A stretch of 64,000 bases of DNA. Source: JASLMY01 sp965226475 (lineage in GTDB: Bacteria > Pseudomonadota > Alphaproteobacteria > GCA-2731375). Positions 26,627 to 34,519 of the stretch are shown here, piece after piece (the stretch's first letter is position 1; each line of letters opens with the position of its first letter). Under the pieces are notes generated by a model. It was not told the origin of the DNA, did no database searches, and saw nothing but the letters and a program-made list of their open reading frames with translations. Location of the stretch: positions 186,001 through 250,000 of the forward strand of contig CBDDDJ010000004.1 in NCBI GenBank assembly GCA_965226475.1. Direction: 5' to 3'. The position numbers and the translations under genes are program-made.

Positions 26627-27265
26627 ATGCGCAAAGCGGATATCGAAACCTTCTTCCAGCGGCTTTCCGAGCAGCATCCCGAGCCGAAGGGTGAGCTGGA
26701 GTATAAGAATCCCTACACATTGCTGGTGGCCGTGGTGCTGTCGGCGCAGGCGACGGATGTCGGCGTCAACAAGGCGACCGGGCCCTTGTTCGAAGTGGCG
26801 TGGACACCGGAACAGATGGTGGTGCTGGGCGAGGACAAGCTGCGTGGCTATATCCGGACCATCGGCCTCTTCAACGCCAAGGCCAAGAACGTCATCAAAC
26901 TGAGCCGGATCCTGCTGGACGAGCACGGGGGCACGGTTCCGCGCGAACGCGAGGCCCTTGAAAAGCTGCCGGGCGTCGGCCGCAAGACTGCCAATGTCGT
27001 GGTAAACGTCGCCTTCGGCGAGCCGACCATCGCCGTCGACACCCACGTCTTCCGGGTCGGCAACCGGACCGGCCTGGCGCCCGGCAAGACCCCGTTGGCG
27101 GTGGAGACCAAGCTGGAAAAGGCGGTGCCCGCCCACTTCAAGCAGCACGCCCACCACTGGTTGATCCTGCACGGCCGCTACGTCTGCAAGGCCCGAAAGC
27201 CCGACTGCCCCGCCTGCGTCGTCGCAGGGCTCTGCCGCTTCAAGGGCAAGACGACCCTCGCGTGA
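26627..27265 (+). CDS. nth: Endonuclease III
   Basis: 212 residues, a bifunctional DNA glycosylase/AP lyase for oxidised pyrimidines. The helix-hairpin-helix LEKLPGVGRKTANVVVN carries the catalytic Lys (GRKTA), and VDTHVFRVGNR the catalytic Asp. The 4Fe-4S cluster is formed by C-x6-C-x2-C-x5-C in CKARKPDCPACVVAGLC. Length is standard. It follows mutL by five bases, pairing two DNA repair genes in one operon. Confidence 0.97.
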   Translation: MRKADIETFFQRLSEQHPEPKGELEYKNPYTLLVAVVLSAQATDVGVNKATGPLFEVAWTPEQMVVLGEDKLRGYIRTIGLFNAKAKNVIKLSRILLDEHGGTVPREREALEKLPGVGRKTANVVVNVAFGEPTIAVDTHVFRVGNRTGLAPGKTPLAVETKLEKAVPAHFKQHAHHWLILHGRYVCKARKPDCPACVVAGLCRFKGKTTLA

Positions 27266-27320
27266 CGGCGTTATCGCGTCTAACATGGTGAGGTAGGACG
27301 CAAGCAAGGGAGCGAAGACA

Positions 27321-28262
27321 ATGGCCTTGGCGGAAGATCTGGGGCTCGGCCGGCCGGCCGAGGATTTCACCGGCGGCGCCGGTTATACCGATGGCGAGTA
27401 TGTACCGTTGGGCGAGCTGGCGGTGCCGATCATGGATTTCGGCTTTCTCAGGGCGGACGCCTGCTACGACACGGCGCATGTTTGGCATGGCCTCGCCTTC
27501 CGGCTCGATGACCATATCCGCCGCTTCCGCCAGTCCTGCGACGCGCTGCGGCTCGACCCGGGCCTGGAGGACGCGGAGATCCGCGAGGTGATGGTCCGGC
27601 TCGGCCAGCTCGATGGGCGTCGGGAGCAGATGATCCAGATCGTCTGCACCCGTGGACGCACTTCGCCCGAGGCGCCGCGCGACCCGCGGCGCAACCGGAA
27701 CCGCTTCTGGGCCTTTACCCGGCCGCTGGATGCGATCGATTCCAAGCTGCCCGAGGGCGCGCGGGGCCTCAACATCCAGATCAGCGACATCCCCCGTATT
27801 CCCCCCGAGTCGTTCGATCCCCGCATCAAGACCTTCCTCCGGGGCGACCTGACGCGGGCGCAGATGGAGGCGCTGGACGCGGGCGCCGACACCTGCCTCG
27901 TCGTCGACATGAAGGGCAACGTCACCGAGGGGCCGGGCTTCAACGTCTTCTCGGTCCAGGGCGACAACGTCGCGACGCCGGAGCTCGGCATGCTGGAGGG
28001 GATCACCCGGCGGACGGTGATGGAGCTGGCGGCCGAACTGGGCCTCCGGCCCGAAAGCCGGGCGATCTCGCCCGACGAGATGCGCGGCGCCGACGAGGTC
28101 TTCATCTCCTCGTCCGCCGGCGGGATCATGGCGGTCACCCGGATCGACGGCACCATCCTTTCGAACGGCGCGCCCGGGCCGGTGACGACCAGGCTCGCAG
28201 AGCTCTACTGGGCCAAGAAGTCCGACGGCTGGCACGCAACGCCGATCCCGGGGCTCTCCTGA
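27321..28262 (+). CDS. Class IV aminotransferase (branched-chain/D-amino acid type)
   Basis: 313 residues, a fold-type IV PLP enzyme. The substrate loop DGEYVPLGELAVPIMDFGFLRADACYDTAHVW, the PLP-binding Lys in PRIKTFLRGDLTRAQ and the cofactor-phosphate region TEGPGFNVFSV with TPELGMLEGITRRTVMELA are all visible. GIMAVTRIDG is the C-terminal signature. Members of this branch include branched-chain aminotransferase, D-alanine transaminase and (R)-selective amine transaminases; the specificity cannot be read off by eye. It lies downstream of nth on the same strand after a 55-base gap with AAGGGAG before the ATG. Confidence 0.88.
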   Translation: MALAEDLGLGRPAEDFTGGAGYTDGEYVPLGELAVPIMDFGFLRADACYDTAHVWHGLAFRLDDHIRRFRQSCDALRLDPGLEDAEIREVMVRLGQLDGRREQMIQIVCTRGRTSPEAPRDPRRNRNRFWAFTRPLDAIDSKLPEGARGLNIQISDIPRIPPESFDPRIKTFLRGDLTRAQMEALDAGADTCLVVDMKGNVTEGPGFNVFSVQGDNVATPELGMLEGITRRTVMELAAELGLRPESRAISPDEMRGADEVFISSSAGGIMAVTRIDGTILSNGAPGPVTTRLAELYWAKKSDGWHATPIPGLS

Positions 28263-28312
28263 GGAAGGCCGAGGTCATGGACTCGACCGACCTTCGGGCA
28301 TTAAAGCCGAAG

Positions 28313-29167
28313 TCAGGAGGGTAGCGGCTCTAACGCCGCCCAGGTGCCGCGGCCCACGATGCCATCGTCGGTGAGACCGTTCGCCGCCTGAAACGCCTTG
28401 ACGGCATTTTCCGTGGCCGGACCGAAGTCCCCGTCCAAGGCCCCGGGCGAGAAGCCCTTGGCCGCGAGGGCGCGTTGCAACAGGTGAACCAGATGTCCGT
28501 CGGCCGGGCTCCGGAGCGTCGCCAGTACCGTGCGTCCCTCCAACGCCAGGCGGGCACGCACCGTTCGATTGCGCCGGTCCTCCAATCCGTTCAAGCCGCC
28601 ATTGACGATCCGGGTCACCAGTTCGACGTTGTCGGCATCGGCCCATTCGAAGGCGGTGCTATTCTTCCGCCTCCGGGTCGCGAGATAGCTTGCCGCGATC
28701 AACCAGGCGGTGGCGGGTTCGGCGGCCCGCTCGGGCTCCGCTTCCAGATCGACTCCGATCCGTGCGCCGTAGGTCCGATAGTTGTCGCGCCCGGTCAACT
28801 GCAGATAGCCGCGCCCCCGATAGCGGTGGCCATCACCGGACTCGGGCGGGCCGTTGCCCATGCGGTCGGCATAGACGAGGTTGGCCAGCTTCTCCGAATT
28901 TCGCAGGTGTTCCGCCGCATGCGCCTCGTCGCGGAAGTACTTCCTGAATACCTCCATCAGCCGGTCGGTGGTCGTGTAGAAAAGCGATTCCGAAACGCGC
29001 GTGAAGCGGACCGATTCGTGCGCGCATTGACCGATCATGTGGGCGGCACGCAAAGTGTTGTCGAGGGCGCCCAATCCCGCGATTTGCGCTTCGACGTGTT
29101 GCAGGCCGTCGATCGCCGTCGCCGGCGCATCTTGCGCCGCCGCGCGAATTGCCGATGCCAATTCCAT
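28313..29167 (-). CDS. GH19 endolysin-like enzyme with C-terminal peptidoglycan-binding domain
   Basis: 284 residues with no signal peptide. The N-terminal ~190 residues are a glycoside hydrolase family 19 domain: IGQCAHESVRFTRVSESLFY with the general-acid Glu, then YADRMGNGPPESGDGHRYRGRGYLQLTGRDNY with the second acidic residue. Residues ~220-282 form a PG_binding_1 repeat (LLQRALAAKGFSPGALDGDFGPATENAVKAFQAANGL). The architecture is that of phage endolysins and cell-wall chitinase/lysozyme proteins. No phage genes adjoin it, so it is a domesticated or orphan lysin. It is convergent with the aminotransferase gene. Confidence 0.88.
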   Translation of the reverse strand: MELASAIRAAAQDAPATAIDGLQHVEAQIAGLGALDNTLRAAHMIGQCAHESVRFTRVSESLFYTTTDRLMEVFRKYFRDEAHAAEHLRNSEKLANLVYADRMGNGPPESGDGHRYRGRGYLQLTGRDNYRTYGARIGVDLEAEPERAAEPATAWLIAASYLATRRRKNSTAFEWADADNVELVTRIVNGGLNGLEDRRNRTVRARLALEGRTVLATLRSPADGHLVHLLQRALAAKGFSPGALDGDFGPATENAVKAFQAANGLTDDGIVGRGTWAALEPLPS

Positions 29168-29528
29168 GATCGTCGCCTCCGAGGATCATAAATCGCGTAT
29201 ACGTTGCCGATGCTACAACGTGAAAACGAGCAATTCCATGATTCGGGCGATTTCAGGTTTGGTCCCGGCCATCCTCTCCGCCTCGAAGCTCCAGGTTCCA
29301 GGTCTCCGCCCGGCACGAGACCCCGAAATCCTCGGCGGGGGCGACCGGGGCGGTGGCACGAAATTTCGGCTTCGCCCGCCGGATGGCGGAAGCAGTCGGC
29401 GAATCCGTTCCGCGTCGACCTCGGTCATCGCCAATTCCTTCCCGCGATCGAGTGCGGCGATCCGCTGCTTGGCGTCGATATCAACCAACCGGCCTCGGAG
29501 ATCGCCATGGCGATCCGGGCCGGCGCCG
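29168..29528. other. Intergenic region between the GH19 gene and an SDR gene
   Basis: About 360 bases without a confident gene. The minus-strand stretch reading DIDAKQRIAALDRGKELAMTEVDAERIRRLL at 29400-29500 has protein-like composition and could be a remnant. It has no good start, stop context or recognised family. Confidence 0.4.
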
Positions 29529-30386
29529 TCAGCCGTCGCGCTTGGCGCCCGGATAGATCGCCTTCGAGGGGATCTGCGCCCAGGCGACGGGAGCGCCGGC
29601 CTGTTCGATCCGTTCCCGGAGTGGCAGGCTTTCGTCCCAGAGCGCGGCGATGAAGCGCATGCCGCTGGTGGCGGCGGAGGCCTCGGAGGCGAGCCAAACG
29701 GCGGGTGCCCGCATGGCCTCCGGCGCAATGAGGTTCTCGCGTTCGAAGCCTTCGGTTTCCGGGATCATCCGGGTGTCGGCGGCACCGCCCGGCACCAGCA
29801 CGTTGACGGTGACGCCGGTGCCATCGAGGTCCTGCATCATGACGCGGCTGTGCGCCTCGAGCGCCGCCTTGCTCGGCCCGTAGGCGCCGGTGCCGGTCAG
29901 GAACATGGTGTCAAGGCTGGTGGTGACGTTGATGATCCTGCCCCAGCCGCGTTCGATCATGCCAGCCACCACGGTTCGGGCCATCAGCTGCGGGCCGAAG
30001 ACGTTGACCTCGAACATCCGCTTCCAGAGCGCATCGTCCAGTTCCCAGAACTTGCGCTTGTCGGTGAAGAGGTTGCCGCCTACCACCTGCGGCCCGATCG
30101 CCGCGTCGTTGATCAGCACGTCGATCCGCCCGAAGCGGCCGAAGGCCGCGTCGCGCGCTCGTTCCGCGGCCTCGCCGTCGCTGACGTCGGCCACCACCGC
30201 GATGGCAGAGCCCTGGCCGCCCGCGCCCGCCACGCGGACCTCGGCGGCCGTCAGCACGTCTTCTTCCAGGTCGACCAGTACCAGGTTGGCGCCCGCCTCG
30301 GCGAGGCCGATCGCCATCGAGAGGCCGAGCCCCCGCCCCGCACCGGTCAGCATCACCACCTTGCCCTCGAGCACCCGTTCCACCAT
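29529..30386 (-). CDS. Short-chain dehydrogenase/reductase
   Basis: 285 residues, NAD(P)-dependent oxidoreductase of the SDR superfamily. The cofactor motif is TGAGRGLGLSMAIG near the N-terminus, an acidic residue ends strand 2 (VLVDLEED, favouring NAD), INDAAIG replaces NNAG, and the active site is Ser (NVTTSLD) with YGPSK. The C-terminal ~40 residues are longer than in minimal SDRs. No functional partners adjoin, so the substrate is unknown. Confidence 0.88.
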   Translation of the reverse strand: MVERVLEGKVVMLTGAGRGLGLSMAIGLAEAGANLVLVDLEEDVLTAAEVRVAGAGGQGSAIAVVADVSDGEAAERARDAAFGRFGRIDVLINDAAIGPQVVGGNLFTDKRKFWELDDALWKRMFEVNVFGPQLMARTVVAGMIERGWGRIINVTTSLDTMFLTGTGAYGPSKAALEAHSRVMMQDLDGTGVTVNVLVPGGAADTRMIPETEGFERENLIAPEAMRAPAVWLASEASAATSGMRFIAALWDESLPLRERIEQAGAPVAWAQIPSKAIYPGAKRDG

Positions 30387-30636
30387 GCCACGCCCCTCTC
30401 CCGGCTTCGCCCGCGGCCGCCGCGCGCGCCTCGACGATTCCCCATATGTATCGCATAGCGGTTGGCCGCTTCCACCCGCGCGAGCGGGAGCATTCGCCGA
30501 TCAGGCTCGAGTTCCTCGCGGAATTCGGCGAATTGGAGACGCGGGCCCCCGCTCGTTGCCGCATGGTGGCGGCCTCGGCCGCGGGCGGCGAACCCGGCCA
30601 TCGGGCGGAGCGGCCCTCTTCGCGGGGGGCGATGCA

Positions 30637-31032
30637 TCAAACCGTGTTTGCGCCGCCGGCACACGGCATTCCGAAGAACGCGGCCTCGAGATCCCGCATC
30701 ATTAACGGTTTTCTCAAGGCTACGATGTCGAGGCCGTCCGCCTCGGCGAGCCGCAGTGCCGACCGGCTATAGATAGGGTCGTGGCCGCTGGCGATCACCA
30801 CGCGGGCCCGGCACCGCCGGGTGGCGAGCCATCGCAAAAGTTCTATTCCGTCCTCGTCCGGCATGACGATGTCGAGCACCACGGCATCGGCCCCTCCCTC
30901 GTCGAAGGCGGCCCTGAAGTCGGCGCCGGAGCCCACCGCCGTCACTTCGTAGCCGAGGCGCCGCGCGAATTGGGCGATCACCTCGCGAACATCGGCATCG
31001 TCATCGATGATGAGAGCTTTCCCGCGTATCAT
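30637..31032 (-). CDS. Single-domain response regulator; RBS displaced by an IS element
   Basis: 131 residues forming one receiver domain: acidic pair IIDDDADV, phosphoacceptor Asp in VVLDIVMPDEDG, the conserved Thr/Ser position in VIASGHDP and Lys in ALRKPLM. There is no output domain. The IS1595 copy B inserted with its duplication starting at the first base of the ATG. Rejoining the flanks shows the lost context: GGGAAGGG upstream of AAACGAAATG, which looks like the original ribosome-binding site. The gene is now probably untranslated or weakly translated. No histidine kinase is nearby. Confidence 0.82.
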   Translation of the reverse strand: MIRGKALIIDDDADVREVIAQFARRLGYEVTAVGSGADFRAAFDEGGADAVVLDIVMPDEDGIELLRWLATRRCRARVVIASGHDPIYSRSALRLAEADGLDIVALRKPLMMRDLEAAFFGMPCAGGANTV

Positions 31033-31039
31033 TTCGTTT

Positions 31040-32064
31040 GGCTCAATTCGTGAAATGTATGCGTCACCTTGTTACGGCGGCGGCGAGGCAGGCTCGGTCA
31101 TTGGCGCCGGGGGCGAGGCCGACGAGGTGGAACCAGCTCAGGTAGTTGTCCAGATAGCGGGTGGCGATGCCGCGGCGGGGACGCAGCAAGTCCTTCAACC
31201 GGCTGTGGCGGCTGTTCACCGTCTGCACATGCAGATCGCCCCGAACCCGTTCCCCCATCGAGCGGTTGAGTGCTTCGTGGCTCACCCCGAGCGCGGCGGC
31301 GCAAGGTGGATAGCTCGCGCCACCGTCGGAGACCAGCAGGGCGTCCTTCGCGACCACCGGGTCGAGAGCAGCCGTGAGCGCCGCCGCGTCGACCCTGGGC
31401 AGCACCGCGCTCACCGTCGTCCCGCTCCGGTCCGCCGCCATGAGAACCGGCACCTGCTCGCGCGAGAGGCCGCGCTTCTTCGCCTTGCCGCCCCGCCGCC
31501 GTGCCTTGCGTCCCAGCCCGCGCGCGCCCTTCCGGCTCTCCAGGACGTAGGTCTCGTCCGCTTCCACGATCCCCTTGAGCACCTCCGAATCGCTCCGCGC
31601 CGCCGCCAGAAACCGGTGACGCCAGCGGAACGCCGTGCTCACCGCCACGTCGCAGCGCGCCGCCGAGGCCTTCACCGTCTCCCCCTCCGCCAGCGACGCC
31701 CCGAACGACAGCCAGCGTTCCTTGTGGTGCAGGCCCGACAGCGGCGTACCGGTCAGCGCGTTGAAGGTCCTGCCGCAGCCCTTGCACTGGTAGCGCCGCA
31801 GACCCCGCGCCATACCGCGCGAAACCGCCCCTTCGCTCGCGCAGTGCGGACAGCGCCGGGCCTCGTCCACACCAAGCTCGATCGCGGCCTTCGATGCCTC
31901 GCCTTCGCTCCGGCCCGACAGCACCGCGAGCGCCTCGTGCCGCTGCACGCGCGTCAGCCCGCGCGCCGCCGAAAGCCACACCTGGAAACCCTTGCCGTCC
32001 ATGACCCAACCTCCTGACGTTCCGGGCATTCTATCACAAATGCATACGTTTCACGAATTGAGCC
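31040..32064 (-). mobile_element. IS1595-family insertion sequence, copy B (1,025 bases)
   Basis: Same length, same terminal repeats and nearly identical sequence as the element at 10236-11260, but inverted. The flanking perfect 8-base duplication is TTTCGTTT (31032-31039 and 32065-32072), different from that of copy A, so each copy arrived by its own transposition event. Confidence 0.95.
31064..32002 (-). CDS. IS1595-family transposase, copy B
   Basis: 312 residues. By eye the protein is the same as copy A throughout; at least one silent base difference exists (AAG versus GAG in the overlapping frame at the region coding AARSDSEVL). It has the zinc ribbon CPHC/CKGC and the DDE motifs EADETYV and VSDGGASY. 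Intact and presumably active, since the two copies have not diverged. Confidence 0.93.
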   Translation of the reverse strand: MDGKGFQVWLSAARGLTRVQRHEALAVLSGRSEGEASKAAIELGVDEARRCPHCASEGAVSRGMARGLRRYQCKGCGRTFNALTGTPLSGLHHKERWLSFGASLAEGETVKASAARCDVAVSTAFRWRHRFLAAARSDSEVLKGIVEADETYVLESRKGARGLGRKARRRGGKAKKRGLSREQVPVLMAADRSGTTVSAVLPRVDAAALTAALDPVVAKDALLVSDGGASYPPCAAALGVSHEALNRSMGERVRGDLHVQTVNSRHSRLKDLLRPRRGIATRYLDNYLSWFHLVGLAPGANDRACLAAAVTR

Positions 32065-32276
32065 TTTCGTTTCCCTTCCCTGACCGGCATGAACGCGACA
32101 TGGAAAGGCGTCGCCCTTACGGAACGCACACGGACTTTCCAGGTACGGTCGTGCCGCTCGCGCCCCGATCCCATGCGGGGTCGCATCTCGTGTCGAAATC
32201 GATGCAGCGGACGTTTACTGCCCTCTCGTCGCGGCGACCGCGGAATTCATTCGCGTACGCCGTTGCGGCGTCGATC

Positions 32277-32292
32277 GACCTTTCAATAGGTC
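32277..32292. promoter_or_regulatory. Inverted repeat, possible operator
   Basis: GACCT, six bases, AGGTC: a perfect five-base-arm palindrome 17 bases from a second palindrome. It could bind a dimeric regulator; no regulator can be named. Confidence 0.3.
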
Positions 32293-32309
32293 AAGGAGGG
32301 GAACGCCAC

Positions 32310-32325
32310 TGTGATCTCCGTCACA
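32310..32325. promoter_or_regulatory. CRP/FNR-type palindrome
   Basis: TGTGATCTCCGTCACA has the form TGTGA-N6-TCACA, exactly the consensus half-site pair of CRP-family regulators. It lies in the intergenic region that formerly preceded the response-regulator gene and follows the 3' end of the SDR gene at 32.4 kb. Confidence 0.42.
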
Positions 32326-32413
32326 ATGGCCAAATCAACGTGGAACGACCGGAGTCGAGGGTCGCCGATCGCGCTTCGCCCGGCACCCGGGTGGGAGGGC
32401 CCGGTCCAAGCCG

Positions 32414-33373
32414 TCAGCCGCCGGCGAACACCATGCCGCCGCGCGGCTCGCTGTCGCGGATCTCGATCTCGCGCTGGACCCAGGCGACCTCGGTGCGCTC
32501 CGGCGTGCCGGCGACGTTCAACTCGAAGAGACCCTGGTCGAGGGACTCGGCCGGCCCGGACAGGAGCTGGGTAACGGCGGCGGCTGCCTCGAAGGTCTCC
32601 AGCATCCTCGGCTGCCAGCGGCCGAAGACCTTTTCGTTCTGGGCGTATTCCTCGGTCATTCCGGTGCGCACGAAGGGCAGCATCAGGCAGAGCGCGCTCG
32701 CCATGCCGGCGGCGCGGCCGAGATTGACCTTCAGCACCTTCGGCAATTGCAGCACGGCCCAGTTGGAGATTACGTAACCGGGGACGGCGACCCCTGGGTC
32801 GAGCGCCTGCTTGGAGGAGATGTAGACGAACTGCACGGGGGTTTCGTGATAGACCGCCTCGGCCGCCCAGAGGTGGGTCATGGCGACGAAGCCGTCGATC
32901 TTGGTGTTGAGCACCTCGCGCGATTCGCGCAGGTTGTCCATGAAGGCGCGCCGGGCCCGGGCGCGGCGCTCGCCCTTGGACTCGTCCTCGATTTCGGGAA
33001 GCGCGCGGCCGAAGCGATAACCCTGCTCCGTCAGGCCCGAATTGCAGACCACGATGTCGGGGCTGCGCCCGCCCATCTGCTCGACGATATAAGTACGGCT
33101 GGCCCACAGGTCGGCGGTGTTGGTGACGTCGGCCTGCAGCGCGAAGGCCTCGACGCCCTGCTCGCGGAGCGCCGCCACGAGATCGAAGCCGTCGCGGTAG
33201 CTGCGGTGGAAATGGACGCCCACGCTGGCCGCGCCGTTCAGGCCGGCGGCGAGCGCGAAGGCCTGGCCCAGCCCCTGGTCCTTGCCGGAACCCGTGACCA
33301 GCACGTTCTTGCCGGCGAACGCGCTCGCATCCCCGCCATAGCAAAATTTGTTCATATCGACGGAAAAGGTCAT
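32414..33373 (-). CDS. SDR-fold protein with an altered active site
   Basis: 319 residues from the ATG giving MTFSVDMNKFCYGGDASAFAG, preceded by GAGGAGA eleven bases upstream. The Rossmann motif is VLVTGSGKDQGLGQAFALAAGL. The middle contains a long insertion rich in Arg/Glu (EIEDESKGERRARARRAFMDNLRESREVL). The active-site region reads VYISSKQALDPGVAVPGYVISNW, so the Ser and Tyr are present but the YxxxK lysine is Asn. The overall arrangement resembles the ketoreductase-like SDRs of fatty-acid-type metabolism (the FabI/FAS-KR-like group). Whether it is catalytic is uncertain. Confidence 0.75.
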   Translation of the reverse strand: MTFSVDMNKFCYGGDASAFAGKNVLVTGSGKDQGLGQAFALAAGLNGAASVGVHFHRSYRDGFDLVAALREQGVEAFALQADVTNTADLWASRTYIVEQMGGRSPDIVVCNSGLTEQGYRFGRALPEIEDESKGERRARARRAFMDNLRESREVLNTKIDGFVAMTHLWAAEAVYHETPVQFVYISSKQALDPGVAVPGYVISNWAVLQLPKVLKVNLGRAAGMASALCLMLPFVRTGMTEEYAQNEKVFGRWQPRMLETFEAAAAVTQLLSGPAESLDQGLFELNVAGTPERTEVAWVQREIEIRDSEPRGGMVFAGG

Positions 33374-33625
33374 GTTTCGTGTTCTCCTCGAGGTTTGCCG
33401 GCCCGGCATGACCCGGCGAAATCGCACCGTCATGACGCAGACCCGGGCACCCTCCGCCTGGTCGGCGAGGGCGATCGCCCTTCGCGGATGATATACCCCG
33501 GCCCCGGCTCCGACAGCCAGAAATATTGTGCACTGCAACATAGCGGAAGCCGCGACAGATTATCGCAGGCGGGCTTTGACCCTGTAATGCAAATCCGGAT
33601 TGCGGGAGGCAATAAGGCCGCCGCG

Positions 33626-34088
33626 ATGTGCCTCGTGCTGGAGGCGGTCCCTCTCGCCGAACTCGACGCCCGGATCGAGGCGCTCGCCGTCGCCATCGCC
33701 GCCAACAGCCCCGGCGCCCGGGCGGCTCACCTTTCGGCTCGACCACCGGCCGGAGTTCGTCGGCGATGGCGAGACCGGCGTGCTGCACGGGGGCGCGGTG
33801 ACGGTGCTGCTCGACAGCGTGAGCGGCCTCGCCGTGGTGAGCGCGCTCCGGGAGCCGGCGCCAATCGCGACCCTGGACCTTCGGATCGACTATCTCCGCG
33901 CCGCGACGCCCGGTCGGCCGATCCTGGCCGAGGCCCACTGCTTCCGGGTGACCCGTGACGTCGCCTTCACCCGGGGCTTCGCCTATCAGGACGATCCGCA
34001 AGATCCCGTGGCGCACGCCACCGGCAGCTTCATCCTTTCCCGCCCCGGCACGTCCTTCGCGGCGCCGGGACCGGGTAGAGCCCCATGA
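33626..34088 (+). pseudogene. PaaI-type hotdog thioesterase, frameshifted
   Basis: The ATG frame gives LEAVPLAELDARIEALAVAIAANSPG, then near 33715-33725 the coding signal moves to another frame giving LTFRLDHRPEFVGDGETGVLHGGAVTVLLDSVSG, IATLDLRIDYLRA and a normal C-terminus. GVLHGGAVTVLLD is the PaaI active-site helix. A typical segment around PYARFLGI is missing before the break, so there was a deletion as well as a frame change. It overlaps the second thioesterase by ATGA; the two form a tandem pair. Confidence 0.65.
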
Positions 34089-34516
34089 TCGTCGAAGACC
34101 TGATCCGCGAGGCCCGCGCCTCGGGCGACCTCACCGCGTTCAACCAGGCGGTGCCCTATATGCGTTTCCTCGGCACACGCTTCGAGCCGAGCGAGGACGG
34201 GCCGATGCTGAACCTACCCTACCGGGAGTCGCTGATCGGCAACCCGATGCCGCCGGCGCTGCACGGCGGCATCACCGGCGCACTGCCTGAGAGCGCGGCC
34301 ATCGCCGTGGTGATCCTGGAGGTGGACGCGCCGCGCCTGCCGAAGATCGTCAACCTCACCATCGACTACCTCCGCCCGGGCCGCCCCGTCGACACCCGCG
34401 CCTGGGGCCGGATCACCCGCCACGGACGCCGCATCGTCGGCGTCCAGGCAAGCGCCTGGCAGGACGACCGCGAGCGGCCGATCGCCACGGACATGGGGCA
34501 TTTTCTGATCGGCTAG
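34085..34516 (+). CDS. PaaI family thioesterase (hotdog fold)
   Basis: 143 residues. Residues 24-40 (VPYMRFLGTRFEPSEDG) and PPALHGGITGALPESAAIAVVI form the hotdog helix with the HGG element, then KIVNLTIDYLRPG and RRIVGVQASAWQD. The typical Asp/Glu in the helix (GGxxxxLxD/E) is Glu here. It hydrolyses acyl-CoA thioesters, presumably of aromatic or medium-chain acids. It is the downstream member of a tandem whose first gene is broken; translational coupling by ATGA could reduce its expression. Confidence 0.85.
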   Translation: MIVEDLIREARASGDLTAFNQAVPYMRFLGTRFEPSEDGPMLNLPYRESLIGNPMPPALHGGITGALPESAAIAVVILEVDAPRLPKIVNLTIDYLRPGRPVDTRAWGRITRHGRRIVGVQASAWQDDRERPIATDMGHFLIG

Positions 34517-34519
34517 GTT

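Larger units (their letters stand above)
32065..32413. other. Regulatory-looking intergenic region
   Basis: About 350 bases with no supported gene. Before IS copy B inserted, this was the upstream region of the response-regulator gene. It contains two separate short palindromes close to one another. Confidence 0.45.

Noticed and set aside
28313..29167. Prophage around the GH19 endolysin-like gene
   Set aside because: No holin, tail, capsid, integrase or attachment-site sequence is seen nearby; flanking genes are ordinary metabolism.
10126..32064. Composite transposon bounded by the two identical IS1595 copies
   Set aside because: Each copy has its own distinct 8-base duplication and the interior is core chromosome with essential genes, so they are independent insertions rather than ends of one transposon.
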